Below, in pieces: positions 5,905 through 12,641 of a stretch of DNA of 14,219 nt. The translations under genes and the position numbers were made by a program. Every line of letters begins with the position of its first letter. Positions within the stretch are counted from its first letter, which is position 1. This DNA comes from SIG440 sp045648205 (GTDB taxonomy: Bacteria > Bacillota > Clostridia > Monoglobales > Monoglobaceae). The notes beneath the pieces were generated by a model. It made no database searches, was not told where the DNA came from, and was given only the letters and a program-made list of their open reading frames with translations. Location: the NCBI GenBank assembly GCA_045648205.1, contig JAZRNM010000039.1:1-14219 (forward strand), given 5' to 3'.

Positions 5905-5933
5905 ATTATATCACATAAAAATACCTTTGTCAA
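5905..5933 (-). promoter_or_regulatory. Sigma-A promoter of rplJ-rplL
   Basis: Consensus TTGACA (5933-5928), 17-bp spacer, TATAAT (5910-5905), directly after the rplA stop. It gives rplJ-rplL their own transcript with a leader of about 200 nt, in addition to possible read-through from rplK-rplA. Confidence 0.88.
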
Positions 5934-5948
5934 CAAATTTTTAAAAAT

Positions 5949-6644
5949 TTATGCATCAATCTTTGTTGTGTTAATCTTGATGCCAGGGCCCATTGTAGAT
6001 GCAACGGTAACCGATCTGAGGTACTGACCTTTTGCAGCAGCCGGTTTCGCCTTAACAATTGCACCCATGAGAGCACTGAAGTTCTCAACAAGCTTGTCTT
6101 TTCCGAAAGACGCCTTGCCCAAGGGGCAGTGAATGATGTTTGTCTTGTCAAGTCTGTATTCAATCTTACCTGATTTGATGTCAGCAACAGCACGTGTTAC
6201 ATCAGGTGTAACTGTACCTGCTTTTGGGCTTGGCATAAGTCCTTTAGGACCAAGAACCTTACCGATTCTACCAACAAGGCCCATCATATCGGGAGTTGCA
6301 ACAACAACATCAAAATCGAACCAGTTCTCTGACTGAATCTTCTGAACCAAATCCTCAGCACCAACATAGTCAGCACCTGCAGCCTTTGCTTCGTCAGCCT
6401 TGCCCTCACGAGCAAAAACAAGAACCTTAACTTCTTTACCTGTTCCGTTGGGGAGAACAACCGCACCTCTAACCTGCTGGTCAGCGTGTCTTGAGTCAAC
6501 ACCCAACTTCACGTGAATCTCAACAGTTTCGTCAAACTTTGCCTTTGCAGTCTGGCAAACCAGATCCAAAGCTTCAGCAGTGTCATAAAGTCTGCCTTTT
6601 TCAATAAGCTTAACGCTGTCTTGATATTTCTTACCTTTCTTCAT
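5949..6644 (-). CDS. rplA: 50S ribosomal protein L1
   Basis: 231 aa from the ATG at 6644, as usual for bacterial L1 (229-234). The start has AGGAGG 10 nt upstream; the longer in-frame reading upstream lacks such a site and would run through the rplK-rplA spacer. The N-terminus MKKGKKYQDSVKLIEKGRLY is typical. Also seen are ETVEIHVKLGVDSRHADQQV (RNA-contacting region), VVATPDMMGLVGRIGKVLGP, GLMPSPKAGTV and the C-terminal VTVASTMGPGIKINT. L1 binds the mobile stalk of 23S rRNA and helps E-site tRNA release. In many bacteria it also represses its own operon; two L1-site-like hairpins precede rplK and rplA here. Confidence 0.98.
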   Translation of the reverse strand: MKKGKKYQDSVKLIEKGRLYDTAEALDLVCQTAKAKFDETVEIHVKLGVDSRHADQQVRGAVVLPNGTGKEVKVLVFAREGKADEAKAAGADYVGAEDLVQKIQSENWFDFDVVVATPDMMGLVGRIGKVLGPKGLMPSPKAGTVTPDVTRAVADIKSGKIEYRLDKTNIIHCPLGKASFGKDKLVENFSALMGAIVKAKPAAAKGQYLRSVTVASTMGPGIKINTTKIDA

Positions 6645-6663
6645 TCTTTCATTTCCTCCTAAT

Positions 6664-6700
6664 GTGGTTCCGCAGAATATCCTTTTGATATTCCTCCCAC
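6664..6700 (-). promoter_or_regulatory. Possible second L1-binding hairpin before rplA
   Basis: On the minus strand GTGGGAG (6700-6694) leads a hairpin: GTGG pairs with CCAC (6667-6664). Inside is a perfect 7-bp stem GAATATC/GATATTC with a 5-nt loop. It ends just before the rplA ribosome-binding site. The GTGGGAG start repeats that of the stronger candidate upstream of rplK, but the 3' strand (TGCGGAACCAC) is less like the 23S rRNA site. Confidence 0.4.
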
Positions 6701-6725
6701 GTGATTTCAATTGACTAATTCAGGA

Positions 6726-7151
6726 TTAGTCCTCTACAGTAACGCCCATAGATCTTGCAGTACCTGCAATCATGGACATAGCAGCTTCAACTGATGCTGC
6801 GTTAAGGTCAGGCATTTTCTGTTCAGCAATAGCCTGAAGGTCTGCTTTTGAAAGCTGAGCAACCTTTGTCTTGTTCGGCACGCCACTACCACTCTGGATC
6901 TTGCAAGCCTTCTTGATAAGAACTGCAGCAGGTGGAGTTTTTGTGATGAACGAGAATGATCTGTCCTGATAAACAGTGATAACAACGGGGATAACAAGAC
7001 CTGCATCTTTGCTTGTCTTCTCGTTGAACTGCTTACAGAAGTCCATGTTGTTAACACCATGCTGACCGAGAGCAGGACCAACCGGAGGAGCCGGTGTAGC
7101 CTTTCCAGCCTCAATCTGTAATTTGATGTAACCTGTAATTTTTTGCGCCAT
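6726..7151 (-). CDS. rplK: 50S ribosomal protein L11
   Basis: 141 aa, the standard length. The N-terminal domain carries GYIKLQIEAGKATPAPPVGP and ALGQHGVNNMDFCKQFNEKT, the Pro-rich segment that is the thiostrepton target. The C-terminal RNA-binding domain has SGSGVPNKTKVAQLSKADLQ and the ending AGTARSMGVTVED. L11 binds the GTPase-associated region of 23S rRNA and is required for stringent-response sensing by RelA-type enzymes. GGGAGG lies about 10 nt before the ATG. It is followed 81 nt later by rplA. The 118-nt leader after nusG contains a likely L1-binding site, so L1 probably controls rplK-rplA translation. Confidence 0.98.
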   Translation of the reverse strand: MAQKITGYIKLQIEAGKATPAPPVGPALGQHGVNNMDFCKQFNEKTSKDAGLVIPVVITVYQDRSFSFITKTPPAAVLIKKACKIQSGSGVPNKTKVAQLSKADLQAIAEQKMPDLNAASVEAAMSMIAGTARSMGVTVED

Positions 7152-7177
7152 TTCTATGACACCTCCCTTTCACAAAC

Positions 7178-7219
7178 GTGGTAATATCGGGGAACGAAGT
7201 TTTCTCCGCCCCTCCCACC
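7178..7219 (-). promoter_or_regulatory. Likely L1 ribosomal-protein leader (23S L1-stalk mimic) before rplK
   Basis: On the minus strand GGTGGGAG (7219-7212) and GATATTACCAC (7188-7178) face each other, as GGTGGGAG and GAAATACCAC do in the L1 stalk of 23S rRNA. Pairing: GTGG/CCAC, an asymmetric purine-rich internal loop, GGGG/CCCC, then CGGAG/CTTCG closed by AAAA. L1 autoregulation at the rplK leader is established in E. coli. I infer the same here from shape and sequence. Confidence 0.72.
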
Positions 7220-7220
7220 T

Positions 7221-7261
7221 GTCCGAAAAATTTCCGGACATATATAGACGGCATATGCCGT
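7221..7261 (-). other. Two hairpins in the nusG-rplK spacer
   Basis: A 14-bp perfect palindrome, ACGGCATATGCCGT (7248-7261), and a stem GTCCG/CGGAC (7221-7225 with 7235-7239) lie between nusG and the L1-like site. CCCAC at 7266-7262 could also pair with GTGGG of that site (7218-7214), giving a possible alternative fold. No U-tract follows, so neither is a clear terminator. Confidence 0.5.
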
Positions 7262-7269
7262 GTGGGTAA

Positions 7270-7791
7270 CTAACTTAATGCTTCAACCTGGTTGAACTCA
7301 AGTTCAACATCAGTATCTCTGCCGAACATTGAAATTTTCGCTTTGATTTTCTGCTTATCCATAACAATCGCAGTGATAACACCAACAAAGCCCTCAAGCG
7401 GTCCGTATTTAACGCGGATGCTGTCACCAACGTCAAATCCGACAGTAACGGTTTTCTTCTCAAGCCCAATGCTTGCGATTTCCTCATCCGTGAGAGGAAC
7501 CGGCTTTGAGCCGGGACCGACAAAGCCTGTAACGCCACGGCAGTTTCTGACAACATACCAGCTTTCATCAGTCATAATCATCTTGACGATGACATAACCG
7601 GGGAAAACCTTGCGCATAACAGTCTTCTTCTTGTCGTCCTTGATTTCGACAACTTCTTCCATGGGAACGCTGACTTCCTGTATTACGTCTTGCATATTGC
7701 GATTTTCAATAGTTTTTTCAATATCGGCTTTTACCTTGTTCTCATAACCCGAATAGGTGTGAGCAACATACCATTTCGCTTCTTTAGACAT
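7270..7791 (-). CDS. nusG: Transcription termination/antitermination factor NusG
   Basis: 173 aa, normal. The NGN domain begins AKWYVAHTYSGYENKVKADI and includes VFPGYVIVKM and the conserved VRNCRGVTGFVG; it binds RNA polymerase and promotes processive elongation. The C-terminal KOW domain has GDSIRVKYGPLEGFVGVITA. No other start fits: a stop codon lies two codons upstream in frame and the next Met is residue 33. Oddly, the only good Shine-Dalgarno (GGAGGG) ends about 22 nt before the ATG, with a small GGG/CCC hairpin between that may shorten the distance. It lies 29 nt after secE in the canonical secE-nusG-rplK order. Confidence 0.97.
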   Translation of the reverse strand: MSKEAKWYVAHTYSGYENKVKADIEKTIENRNMQDVIQEVSVPMEEVVEIKDDKKKTVMRKVFPGYVIVKMIMTDESWYVVRNCRGVTGFVGPGSKPVPLTDEEIASIGLEKKTVTVGFDVGDSIRVKYGPLEGFVGVITAIVMDKQKIKAKISMFGRDTDVELEFNQVEALS

Positions 7792-7820
7792 AAATTACGG
7801 GGACTCGCCCTTCCCTCCTG

Positions 7821-8024
7821 TTATTTAATAAGTAGAGCCATTCCCATTCCGAATAGCCAGTCCAGAATCCAGATCACTGCACCAACGATCAGAACGAAAA
7901 TAAGTACAATCAATGTATTCTGTCTTACTTTCTTGCCTGAAGGCCAGATAACTCTCTTGAGTTCAGCCTTCATATCAATGAACCAATCTTTTATTCTTGC
8001 GAACAAATTCGGCTTCTTATCCAT
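7821..8024 (-). CDS. secE: Protein translocase subunit SecE
   Basis: 67 aa, typical of the short Gram-positive SecE with one membrane helix. The cytosolic amphipathic part has FIDMKAELKRVIWPSGKKV, the signature KxELKxVxWPs motif (residues about 15-33). It is followed by the transmembrane segment TLIVLIFVLIVGAVIWILDW. SecE clamps SecY in the membrane export channel. GAGGT lies about 9 nt before the ATG. It lies between rpmG (27 nt upstream) and nusG, all co-transcribed. Confidence 0.96.
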   Translation of the reverse strand: MDKKPNLFARIKDWFIDMKAELKRVIWPSGKKVRQNTLIVLIFVLIVGAVIWILDWLFGMGMALLIK

Positions 8025-8051
8025 TTCAAATTACCTCAAACTTTCGTAAAA

Positions 8052-8201
8052 TTACTTCGTTTCTTTGTGAAGTGTGTGTTTCTTGCAGAATCTGCAATAC
8101 TTGTTCATCTCAAGTCTGTCAGGATCATTCTTCTTGTTCTTCATGGTGTCATAGTTTCTCTGTTTGCATTCTGTGCATGCCAATGTGATTTTTACTCTCA
8201 T
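8052..8201 (-). CDS. rpmG: 50S ribosomal protein L33 (zinc-binding form)
   Basis: 49 aa: MRVKITLACTECKQRNYDTM, then KNKKNDPDRLEMNKYCRFCK and KHTLHKETK. The two CxxC pairs (Cys9/Cys12 and Cys36/Cys39) mark the zinc-binding C+ type of L33, so this is not the zinc-free form used under zinc starvation. AAAGGGTG precedes the ATG by about 7 nt. It is the first gene of the rpmG-secE-nusG block, behind a consensus-like promoter and a leader of about 100 nt containing a 7-bp hairpin (8229-8246). Confidence 0.97.
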   Translation of the reverse strand: MRVKITLACTECKQRNYDTMKNKKNDPDRLEMNKYCRFCKKHTLHKETK

Positions 8202-8312
8202 TTTTTTCACCCTTTCCGTATTATCAGCATCAGGCTTTTGCCCGATTTTTTCACTTCATTCTCTGCTTATGTTTTTACAACACAAATAAAGCCCCTTTTC
8301 AGAGGTAAAATT

Positions 8313-8341
8313 ATATTATCATAATTTTGTATCCTTGTCAA
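8313..8341 (-). promoter_or_regulatory. Sigma-A promoter of the rpmG-secE-nusG operon
   Basis: TTGACA (8341-8336), 17-bp spacer, TAATAT (8318-8313). The leader to rpmG is about 100 nt and holds a hairpin ATCGGGC/GCCTGAT (8246-8240 with 8235-8229) without a U-tract on this strand. Confidence 0.82.
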
Positions 8342-8448
8342 TGGTTTTTTAACATTTTTTTGTAAATGTAATTTTTTAAAAAACTAATCACTATATATAG
8401 TAGAAAAACCCATTTATTTACACAATTCCAGGAAAGGTTGCTACTTAT

Positions 8449-9462
8449 ATGAAACAAATCCTAAGTATTTCAGCCGTATTTATCGGTCTTGTAATCGGGG
8501 CAGGCTTTGCCTCCGGTCGGGAAATTTTTGAATATTTCAGCATTCCTTCTCAAACAGATTGCACCGGATTGGTAATAGCCACCATAAGTTTCGGGGCAAT
8601 CAGTTACATAACAATGGGCCTTTCCCGCAAAAGAGGGCTTGTCAGTTTTGATAATCTCATCGAGCTTGTGGCAGGAAAGCTGGCACCATATATCAAGCTT
8701 TTTATGTCCACGTTTATGTTTTGCGGATTCTTTGTAATGATGTCAGCCTGCGGGGCTTTGGCGGAAGCAGTTTTTAGTATCCCTCCCGTCTGCGGAACTA
8801 TCCTTCTCGCTTTTGTTTGTTTTATTTTCTTTTCCTTCGACATCAAAGGTCTTGTTGCCTGCAATAACATTATGGTCCCCATTATGACATTGGGAATGCT
8901 TGTTGTTTGTATAAGCACCGCAGGCAGAGCTTTCGCGCCCACATTTGCAGGCATAAATTCAATAAAAACCAATCCACTAACCTCCGCATTTTGTTATGTG
9001 AGCTACAACACCATAACCGCAGGAGCTGTTCTCGTTCCCATTTCGGCTCTTACAACTCGCCGCCAGATCATTTCCGCATCGGTGCTTTGCGCATCTGTTC
9101 TCGGCATCCTTATAGCCGTTTCGTGGATAACAATGAATTTTTATTTTGATGACCTTATTTATGCAGAAATGCCTCTTCTCAATTTAGCCGCAATGCAGGG
9201 GAAAATCCATTCTGCTATATATTCGCTTGTGCTTTTCATGGCTCTTTGCACAACCGCAGTTTCCCACGGTTTTGGCTTGCTATCCAAAATAAAGTTCAGC
9301 AAACCCTCAAGGCGCATATTTGCATCTGCCGTGCTGTGTCTTGTTGCCCTTCCCTTTTCAGCCTTTGGCTTTTCCTCCCTTGTCTCCAAACTTTATTCGG
9401 CTTTTGGCTATCTGGGCTTCATTTGGACAACAATGCTTATTGTAAAATATATAAAAGATTAA
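8449..9462 (+). CDS. YkvI-family putative membrane transporter
   Basis: 337 aa, strongly hydrophobic, with about nine or ten predicted membrane segments. The N-terminus (ISAVFIGLVIGAGFASGREI, residues 6-25) carries the GAGFASGRE motif, the unwound first helix seen in LeuT/APC-fold transporters and typical of YkvI proteins. Further conserved-looking parts are SYNTITAGAVLVPISALTTR in the middle and the C-terminal LYSAFGYLGFIWTT segment. YkvI proteins are predicted secondary transporters with unknown substrate. AGGAAAGG lies about 11 nt before the ATG. It is monocistronic, divergent from rpmG, and ends at a terminator shared with the convergent kinase gene. A 12-bp palindrome, ACTATATATAGT (8390-8401), lies about 47 bp upstream and could be part of its promoter or operator. 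Confidence 0.85.
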   Translation: MKQILSISAVFIGLVIGAGFASGREIFEYFSIPSQTDCTGLVIATISFGAISYITMGLSRKRGLVSFDNLIELVAGKLAPYIKLFMSTFMFCGFFVMMSACGALAEAVFSIPPVCGTILLAFVCFIFFSFDIKGLVACNNIMVPIMTLGMLVVCISTAGRAFAPTFAGINSIKTNPLTSAFCYVSYNTITAGAVLVPISALTTRRQIISASVLCASVLGILIAVSWITMNFYFDDLIYAEMPLLNLAAMQGKIHSAIYSLVLFMALCTTAVSHGFGLLSKIKFSKPSRRIFASAVLCLVALPFSAFGFSSLVSKLYSAFGYLGFIWTTMLIVKYIKD

Positions 9463-9495
9463 AATGTGGGTTGCACTTTCACACAACCCACATTT
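9462..9495. terminator. Bidirectional terminator between convergent genes
   Basis: A perfect 12-bp stem, AAATGTGGGTTG with CAACCCACATTT, and a 10-nt loop, between the YkvI-like gene and the kinase gene. The U-tracts on both sides are short, so strength is moderate. Confidence 0.8.
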
Positions 9496-9497
9496 CT

Positions 9498-10571
9498 TTA
9501 CACATACTTCCCTACGATTTTCTTCATTTCATCGAGCTTGCTTTCAATATCTTTGACCAACTTAAATTGAGTCCTTGCGCGGTCAAGATTATGATGTTCC
9601 CTATGTATCTTGAAATATGTATCACCGTTAAGATAGTCTGCAAGAAAGCGAATTCCGCATTCATACGTCATCAAAAGAGCCGAAACGGGCAACAATTCAA
9701 CTTCTTTTTCTGTCAGACAACCGCCAGTTTCACCAAGAAAGCCCCTTGCAAACTGGTCAAACTTCTCCAGGTCGAACCAAATCTTTTCAAGATCGGTTTC
9801 ATCCTCGGCACCGCTTGATGCACCAAACCTCAGAGCATCACCAAAATCATAAAGCACCGAACCCGGCATAACGGTATCAAGGTCAATGACACAAATGGCT
9901 TCAAGGGTGTCCTTGTCAAACAAAACATTGTTGAGTTTTGTGTCATTGTGAGTAACTCTGAGGGGAACATTTCCAGTTTCTAACTCCGAAACGATTACAT
10001 CCGCATATCTTGCATAATCAAGCGCAAATTCAACTTCGTCTTTTACCAGATCAAGTCTGCCTGAGGTATTATTTTCAATAGCATCTTCAAGCTGTTTCAC
10101 CCGCACGGGAGTGTTGTGAAAATCAACAATAGTTTCATAAAGATTGCCGGCAGGATAATCATCAAGCATATTCTGAAATTTCCCAAAAGCCTTCCCCGCA
10201 TGATAAAGCTGAACAGGATTTTCAACCATGTCAAAGCTGACGTTGTTCTCAACAAATTTATACATCCTGAAATAGTTTTCGTCATCAAGCTTGTAGTAGT
10301 TTCCCCCATCCCAGGTTTTGATAACATTCAGTGTTTCGCGATCGGGGTTGCCCCCCGCCTTCTTAATTTTCTTTTTAAGATACTCTGTTACATTATAAAT
10401 GTTCTCCATAACCTCATCAGGTTTTTTGAAAACATTCACATTTATTCTCTGGAGAATAACTCTTGGATCAGTTTCGCAAATATATGTGTCGTTTATATGT
10501 CCATTTCCATAGCCCTCAATGTTGGTTTCCACATTAAACTGTGCGCAAACCTCTCTTAAGCTAAATTCCAT
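9498..10571 (-). CDS. APH-fold sugar kinase, N-acetylhexosamine 1-kinase-like
   Basis: 357 aa, close to Bifidobacterium NahK (about 359). The fold is that of aminoglycoside phosphotransferase/choline kinases: N-lobe nucleotide loop GYGNGHINDTYI (20-31), catalytic loop THNDTKLNNVLFD (207-219) with Asp210 as likely base, and metal-binding VIDLDTVMPG (228-237). NahK phosphorylates GlcNAc/GalNAc at C1; AmgK, a related enzyme, acts on MurNAc and GlcNAc. Its ATG overlaps the end of the nucleotidyltransferase gene by 11 bp, with GAGGG 9 nt upstream inside that gene, so the two are translationally coupled. Together they could turn a salvaged sugar into a nucleotide sugar. The kinase family is firm; the sugar is inferred. 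Antibiotic resistance is unlikely given the partner. Confidence 0.82.
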   Translation of the reverse strand: MEFSLREVCAQFNVETNIEGYGNGHINDTYICETDPRVILQRINVNVFKKPDEVMENIYNVTEYLKKKIKKAGGNPDRETLNVIKTWDGGNYYKLDDENYFRMYKFVENNVSFDMVENPVQLYHAGKAFGKFQNMLDDYPAGNLYETIVDFHNTPVRVKQLEDAIENNTSGRLDLVKDEVEFALDYARYADVIVSELETGNVPLRVTHNDTKLNNVLFDKDTLEAICVIDLDTVMPGSVLYDFGDALRFGASSGAEDETDLEKIWFDLEKFDQFARGFLGETGGCLTEKEVELLPVSALLMTYECGIRFLADYLNGDTYFKIHREHHNLDRARTQFKLVKDIESKLDEMKKIVGKYV

Positions 10572-11409
10572 CGTAAAATCCCTCGCTTACAAATTTTCGC
10601 ATAGCCTCAACCACAGTTTCCTTGTCTTCCTTATAAGTAACACCATACCACTTTTCGTCAGTTTCAAGAACTCTCACCTTTTCACCCTTGGTGCGAATCA
10701 TATTGTCTACCACAAAAGGAATGTAAAATTCATCTTTGAGAGGATTTTTAAGATTTTTGAGGAACGCCTCAAAATCTCTTCTCAAATCATCAAATATATT
10801 TGGAAGAAGTCCCCACATATTCATGGAAACGATTTTATCAAGAGGGATTCCGCTGTTTTTGTCAATATCAGTATGCTCCACTACACTTTTCAAAAATCCG
10901 TTTTCCACATCACAGATTCCACGGGCAACAGTTCCGTTTTCAGTGATGGTATTTCCCAGAGAAAAGCCCACCATACAGGTTTCATCCTTTTCCACAAGGC
11001 TATCATGTATAATCTTAAAAGACTTCTGACCATAATAATCATCCGCATTAATAAGTGCAAAGGGTGTGTCAATCACCTTTTCAGTGCAATATACTGCGTG
11101 TCCCGTTCCCCAGGGCTTTGTTCGTCCTTCAGGAACCGAAAATCCTTCGGGAAGGTTTTCTATATCCTGGAAAACATATTCAACATCTGTCATTTTTTCT
11201 ATTCGTTTTCCCGTGATTTCTCTAAAATCCTTTTCAATATCACGTCTTATAATAAAAACCGTTTTGTTAAATCCCGCTTTCACAGCATCATAAACCGAAA
11301 AGTCCAAAATAATTTCGCCATTGGGACCAACAGGTGCAATTTGTTTAAGTCCGCCAAAACGGCTGCCCATTCCTGCTGCCATAACCACAAGCGTTGTTTT
11401 TTTGCTCAT
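10561..11409 (-). CDS. Sugar-1-phosphate nucleotidyltransferase
   Basis: 282 aa with a GT-A-like nucleotidyltransferase fold. The nucleotide-binding signature LVVMAAGMGSRFGGLKQ (7-23) opens the protein. GTGHAV (101-106) and NADDYYG (121-127, metal-binding Asp) follow, with WYGVTYKEDK (254-263) near the end. Such enzymes join a sugar 1-phosphate to an NTP, releasing pyrophosphate. The coupled downstream kinase presumably makes the sugar 1-phosphate. GGGAG lies about 10 nt before the ATG. The arrangement recalls the AmgK-MurU cell-wall recycling pair of Pseudomonas, but this protein is longer than MurU (about 223 aa) and sugar and nucleotide cannot be told from sequence alone. The family is also confused in databases with UTP-glucose-1-phosphate uridylyltransferase. 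Confidence 0.82.
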   Translation of the reverse strand: MSKKTTLVVMAAGMGSRFGGLKQIAPVGPNGEIILDFSVYDAVKAGFNKTVFIIRRDIEKDFREITGKRIEKMTDVEYVFQDIENLPEGFSVPEGRTKPWGTGHAVYCTEKVIDTPFALINADDYYGQKSFKIIHDSLVEKDETCMVGFSLGNTITENGTVARGICDVENGFLKSVVEHTDIDKNSGIPLDKIVSMNMWGLLPNIFDDLRRDFEAFLKNLKNPLKDEFYIPFVVDNMIRTKGEKVRVLETDEKWYGVTYKEDKETVVEAMRKFVSEGFYDGI

Positions 11410-11453
11410 TCGAAAACATCTCCCAAAAAATAATCTTATTTTTAACCTATAAT

Positions 11454-11482
11454 ATTATACACCATATTTTCTGCTTTGTATT
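11454..11482 (-). promoter_or_regulatory. Candidate promoter of the nucleotidyltransferase-kinase pair
   Basis: A perfect TATAAT (11459-11454) with AATACA (11482-11477) 17 bp upstream. The poor -35 suggests a promoter that needs an activator; the divergent AraC-type gene is the obvious candidate. Confidence 0.5.
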
Positions 11483-11524
11483 TATCTTAAAATCACATAT
11501 TGTTATAAAATAATTTCATTTTTG

Positions 11525-11553
11525 TAGACACTTTCCCTTTTTTATGTTATAAT
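11525..11553 (+). promoter_or_regulatory. Promoter of the AraC-type regulator gene
   Basis: TAGACA (11525-11530), 17-bp spacer, TATAAT (11548-11553), about 30 bp before the ATG at 11583. It diverges from the candidate promoter of the sugar pair about 65 bp away. Confidence 0.72.
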
Positions 11554-11582
11554 ATATTAAAAATAACCGAGGATGGTGCAAT

Positions 11583-12509
11583 ATGATTTATGAAGGTGTG
11601 GAATTAAAAGATGATATAGAAATCGAAAAGCTTTATTCTGTTCATTACCTTGAATATCCGAAGAATTTTCGTTTTCATGGCGAGAGCCACAACTTTTGGG
11701 AATTTGTTTATGTAGACAAGGGAGAAGTTACTGCCACAGCAGATGACCGTGAGATTTTGATTTCACAAGAACACGTTATTTTTCATCAACCAAACGAATG
11801 GCACAACATCCAAAACGACGGGAATATTGCTTCTAACGTTGCCATCGTCAACTTTGAATGTAGCTCCGAAATTATGACCTTTTTCAAAAATCGGATTTTA
11901 TCGGTTGGTCAGGAACAAAAAGTTCTTCTTTCAAAAATAATATCGGAATATACAAATGCATTTTCAACACCCTTAGATGACATTTTTTCTAATTCACTTA
12001 AACGAAAGGCAAGCCCCTCCCAAGGTTCAGAACAATTATTAAAGCAATATCTCTGTGAATTTCTTCTTTTGTTTCTTCGCAGAGAATCACCCTCCATTCC
12101 TCGTCGTCCGTTTTCGCTTGATAATGCAAACTCCACGCTTAACATCTTAGAAAACTATATGCTTGACAACATTTCAACCAACATAAGCATAGAACACCTG
12201 ACAAAATACAGCGGGCTAAACCGAATGAGCCTGAACCGTCTTTTCAAAACTCACTACGGGATAAGTCCATTGCAATATTTCATTGGTTTGAAAATCGAGC
12301 TTGCAAAAAAATATCTCCGGGAAGATAACTACAACATCTCGCAGATTTCCGAGCTGTTGGGGTATTCAAGCATTCACTATTTTTCACTTCAATTCAAAAA
12401 AATCACCGGAATGTCCCCCAGCGAATATTCTGCATCCATAAAGTCTATGTCGCCACTTGATAGTACAAACGTAAAATTTTCAATGCCTAAACGAAAAGGG
12501 GAATCATAA
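11583..12509 (+). CDS. AraC-family transcriptional regulator with cupin sensor domain
   Basis: 308 aa. The N-terminal cupin-like sensor (about 1-95) shows FHGESHNFWEFVYVDKGEV (31-49) and FHQPNEWH (67-74); His32, His36, Glu40 and His74 are placed as in small-molecule-binding cupins. The C-terminal double helix-turn-helix (about 185-285) ends with the AraC signature region ISELLGYSSIHYFSLQFKKI then TGMSPSEYSAS. GAGG lies 10 nt before the ATG. It is divergent from the nucleotidyltransferase-kinase pair across a 173-bp gap, so it may sense a sugar and activate that pair. This is inferred from position only. The last 20 residues (PLDSTNVKFSMPKRKGES) extend past the usual domain end. Confidence 0.92.
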   Translation: MIYEGVELKDDIEIEKLYSVHYLEYPKNFRFHGESHNFWEFVYVDKGEVTATADDREILISQEHVIFHQPNEWHNIQNDGNIASNVAIVNFECSSEIMTFFKNRILSVGQEQKVLLSKIISEYTNAFSTPLDDIFSNSLKRKASPSQGSEQLLKQYLCEFLLLFLRRESPSIPRRPFSLDNANSTLNILENYMLDNISTNISIEHLTKYSGLNRMSLNRLFKTHYGISPLQYFIGLKIELAKKYLREDNYNISQISELLGYSSIHYFSLQFKKITGMSPSEYSASIKSMSPLDSTNVKFSMPKRKGES

Positions 12510-12518
12510 AAATTTGTC

Positions 12519-12545
12519 AAAAAAGAAGCTTTGCGAAAGCAAAGC
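12519..12545 (-). terminator. Minus-strand terminator-like hairpin downstream of the tRNA-Trp region
   Basis: A perfect 7-bp stem GCTTTGC/GCAAAGC, loop TTTC on the minus strand, then TTCTTTTTT. It lacks a U-tract on the plus strand, so it does not serve the AraC gene. It is a second minus-strand terminator about 100 bp beyond the tRNA terminator, with no gene visible in between. Confidence 0.7.
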
Positions 12546-12560
12546 AACCATTTCTCTTCC

Positions 12561-12624
12561 CTCTTCTCTTTTATCTATTCTCTGGAAACGACAATTTTTT
12601 TAGAGAATAGTGAAGAGAGAAAAG
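12561..12624. repeat. Imperfect long inverted repeat between araC-type gene and tRNA-Trp
   Basis: Two 23-nt arms (12561-12583 and 12602-12624) match at 19 of 23 positions as inverted copies, with a perfect core CTATTCTCT/AGAGAATAG. The 18-nt loop contains GAAACGACAAT (12585-12595), which recurs at 12647-12657 and inverted at 12671-12681 in the tRNA terminator. The 5' arm is pyrimidine-rich. Confidence 0.7.
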
Positions 12625-12641
12625 TAAAAAGATAAAAGAAC

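Noticed and set aside
5949..6710. Longer L1 start at 6710
   Set aside because: It would code through the rplK-rplA spacer and its hairpin, whereas the ATG at 6644 has AGGAGG and gives the standard length.
8229..8246. Hairpin in the rpmG leader read as a plus-strand terminator (a T-run follows on that strand)
   Set aside because: There is no plus-strand transcript upstream that it could end, and on the plus strand the stem has an A-C mismatch. On the minus strand it has no U-tract.
9498..10571. Aminoglycoside-resistance phosphotransferase
   Set aside because: It has the shared APH fold, but the nucleotidyltransferase partner, the translational coupling and the NahK-like length point to sugar metabolism.
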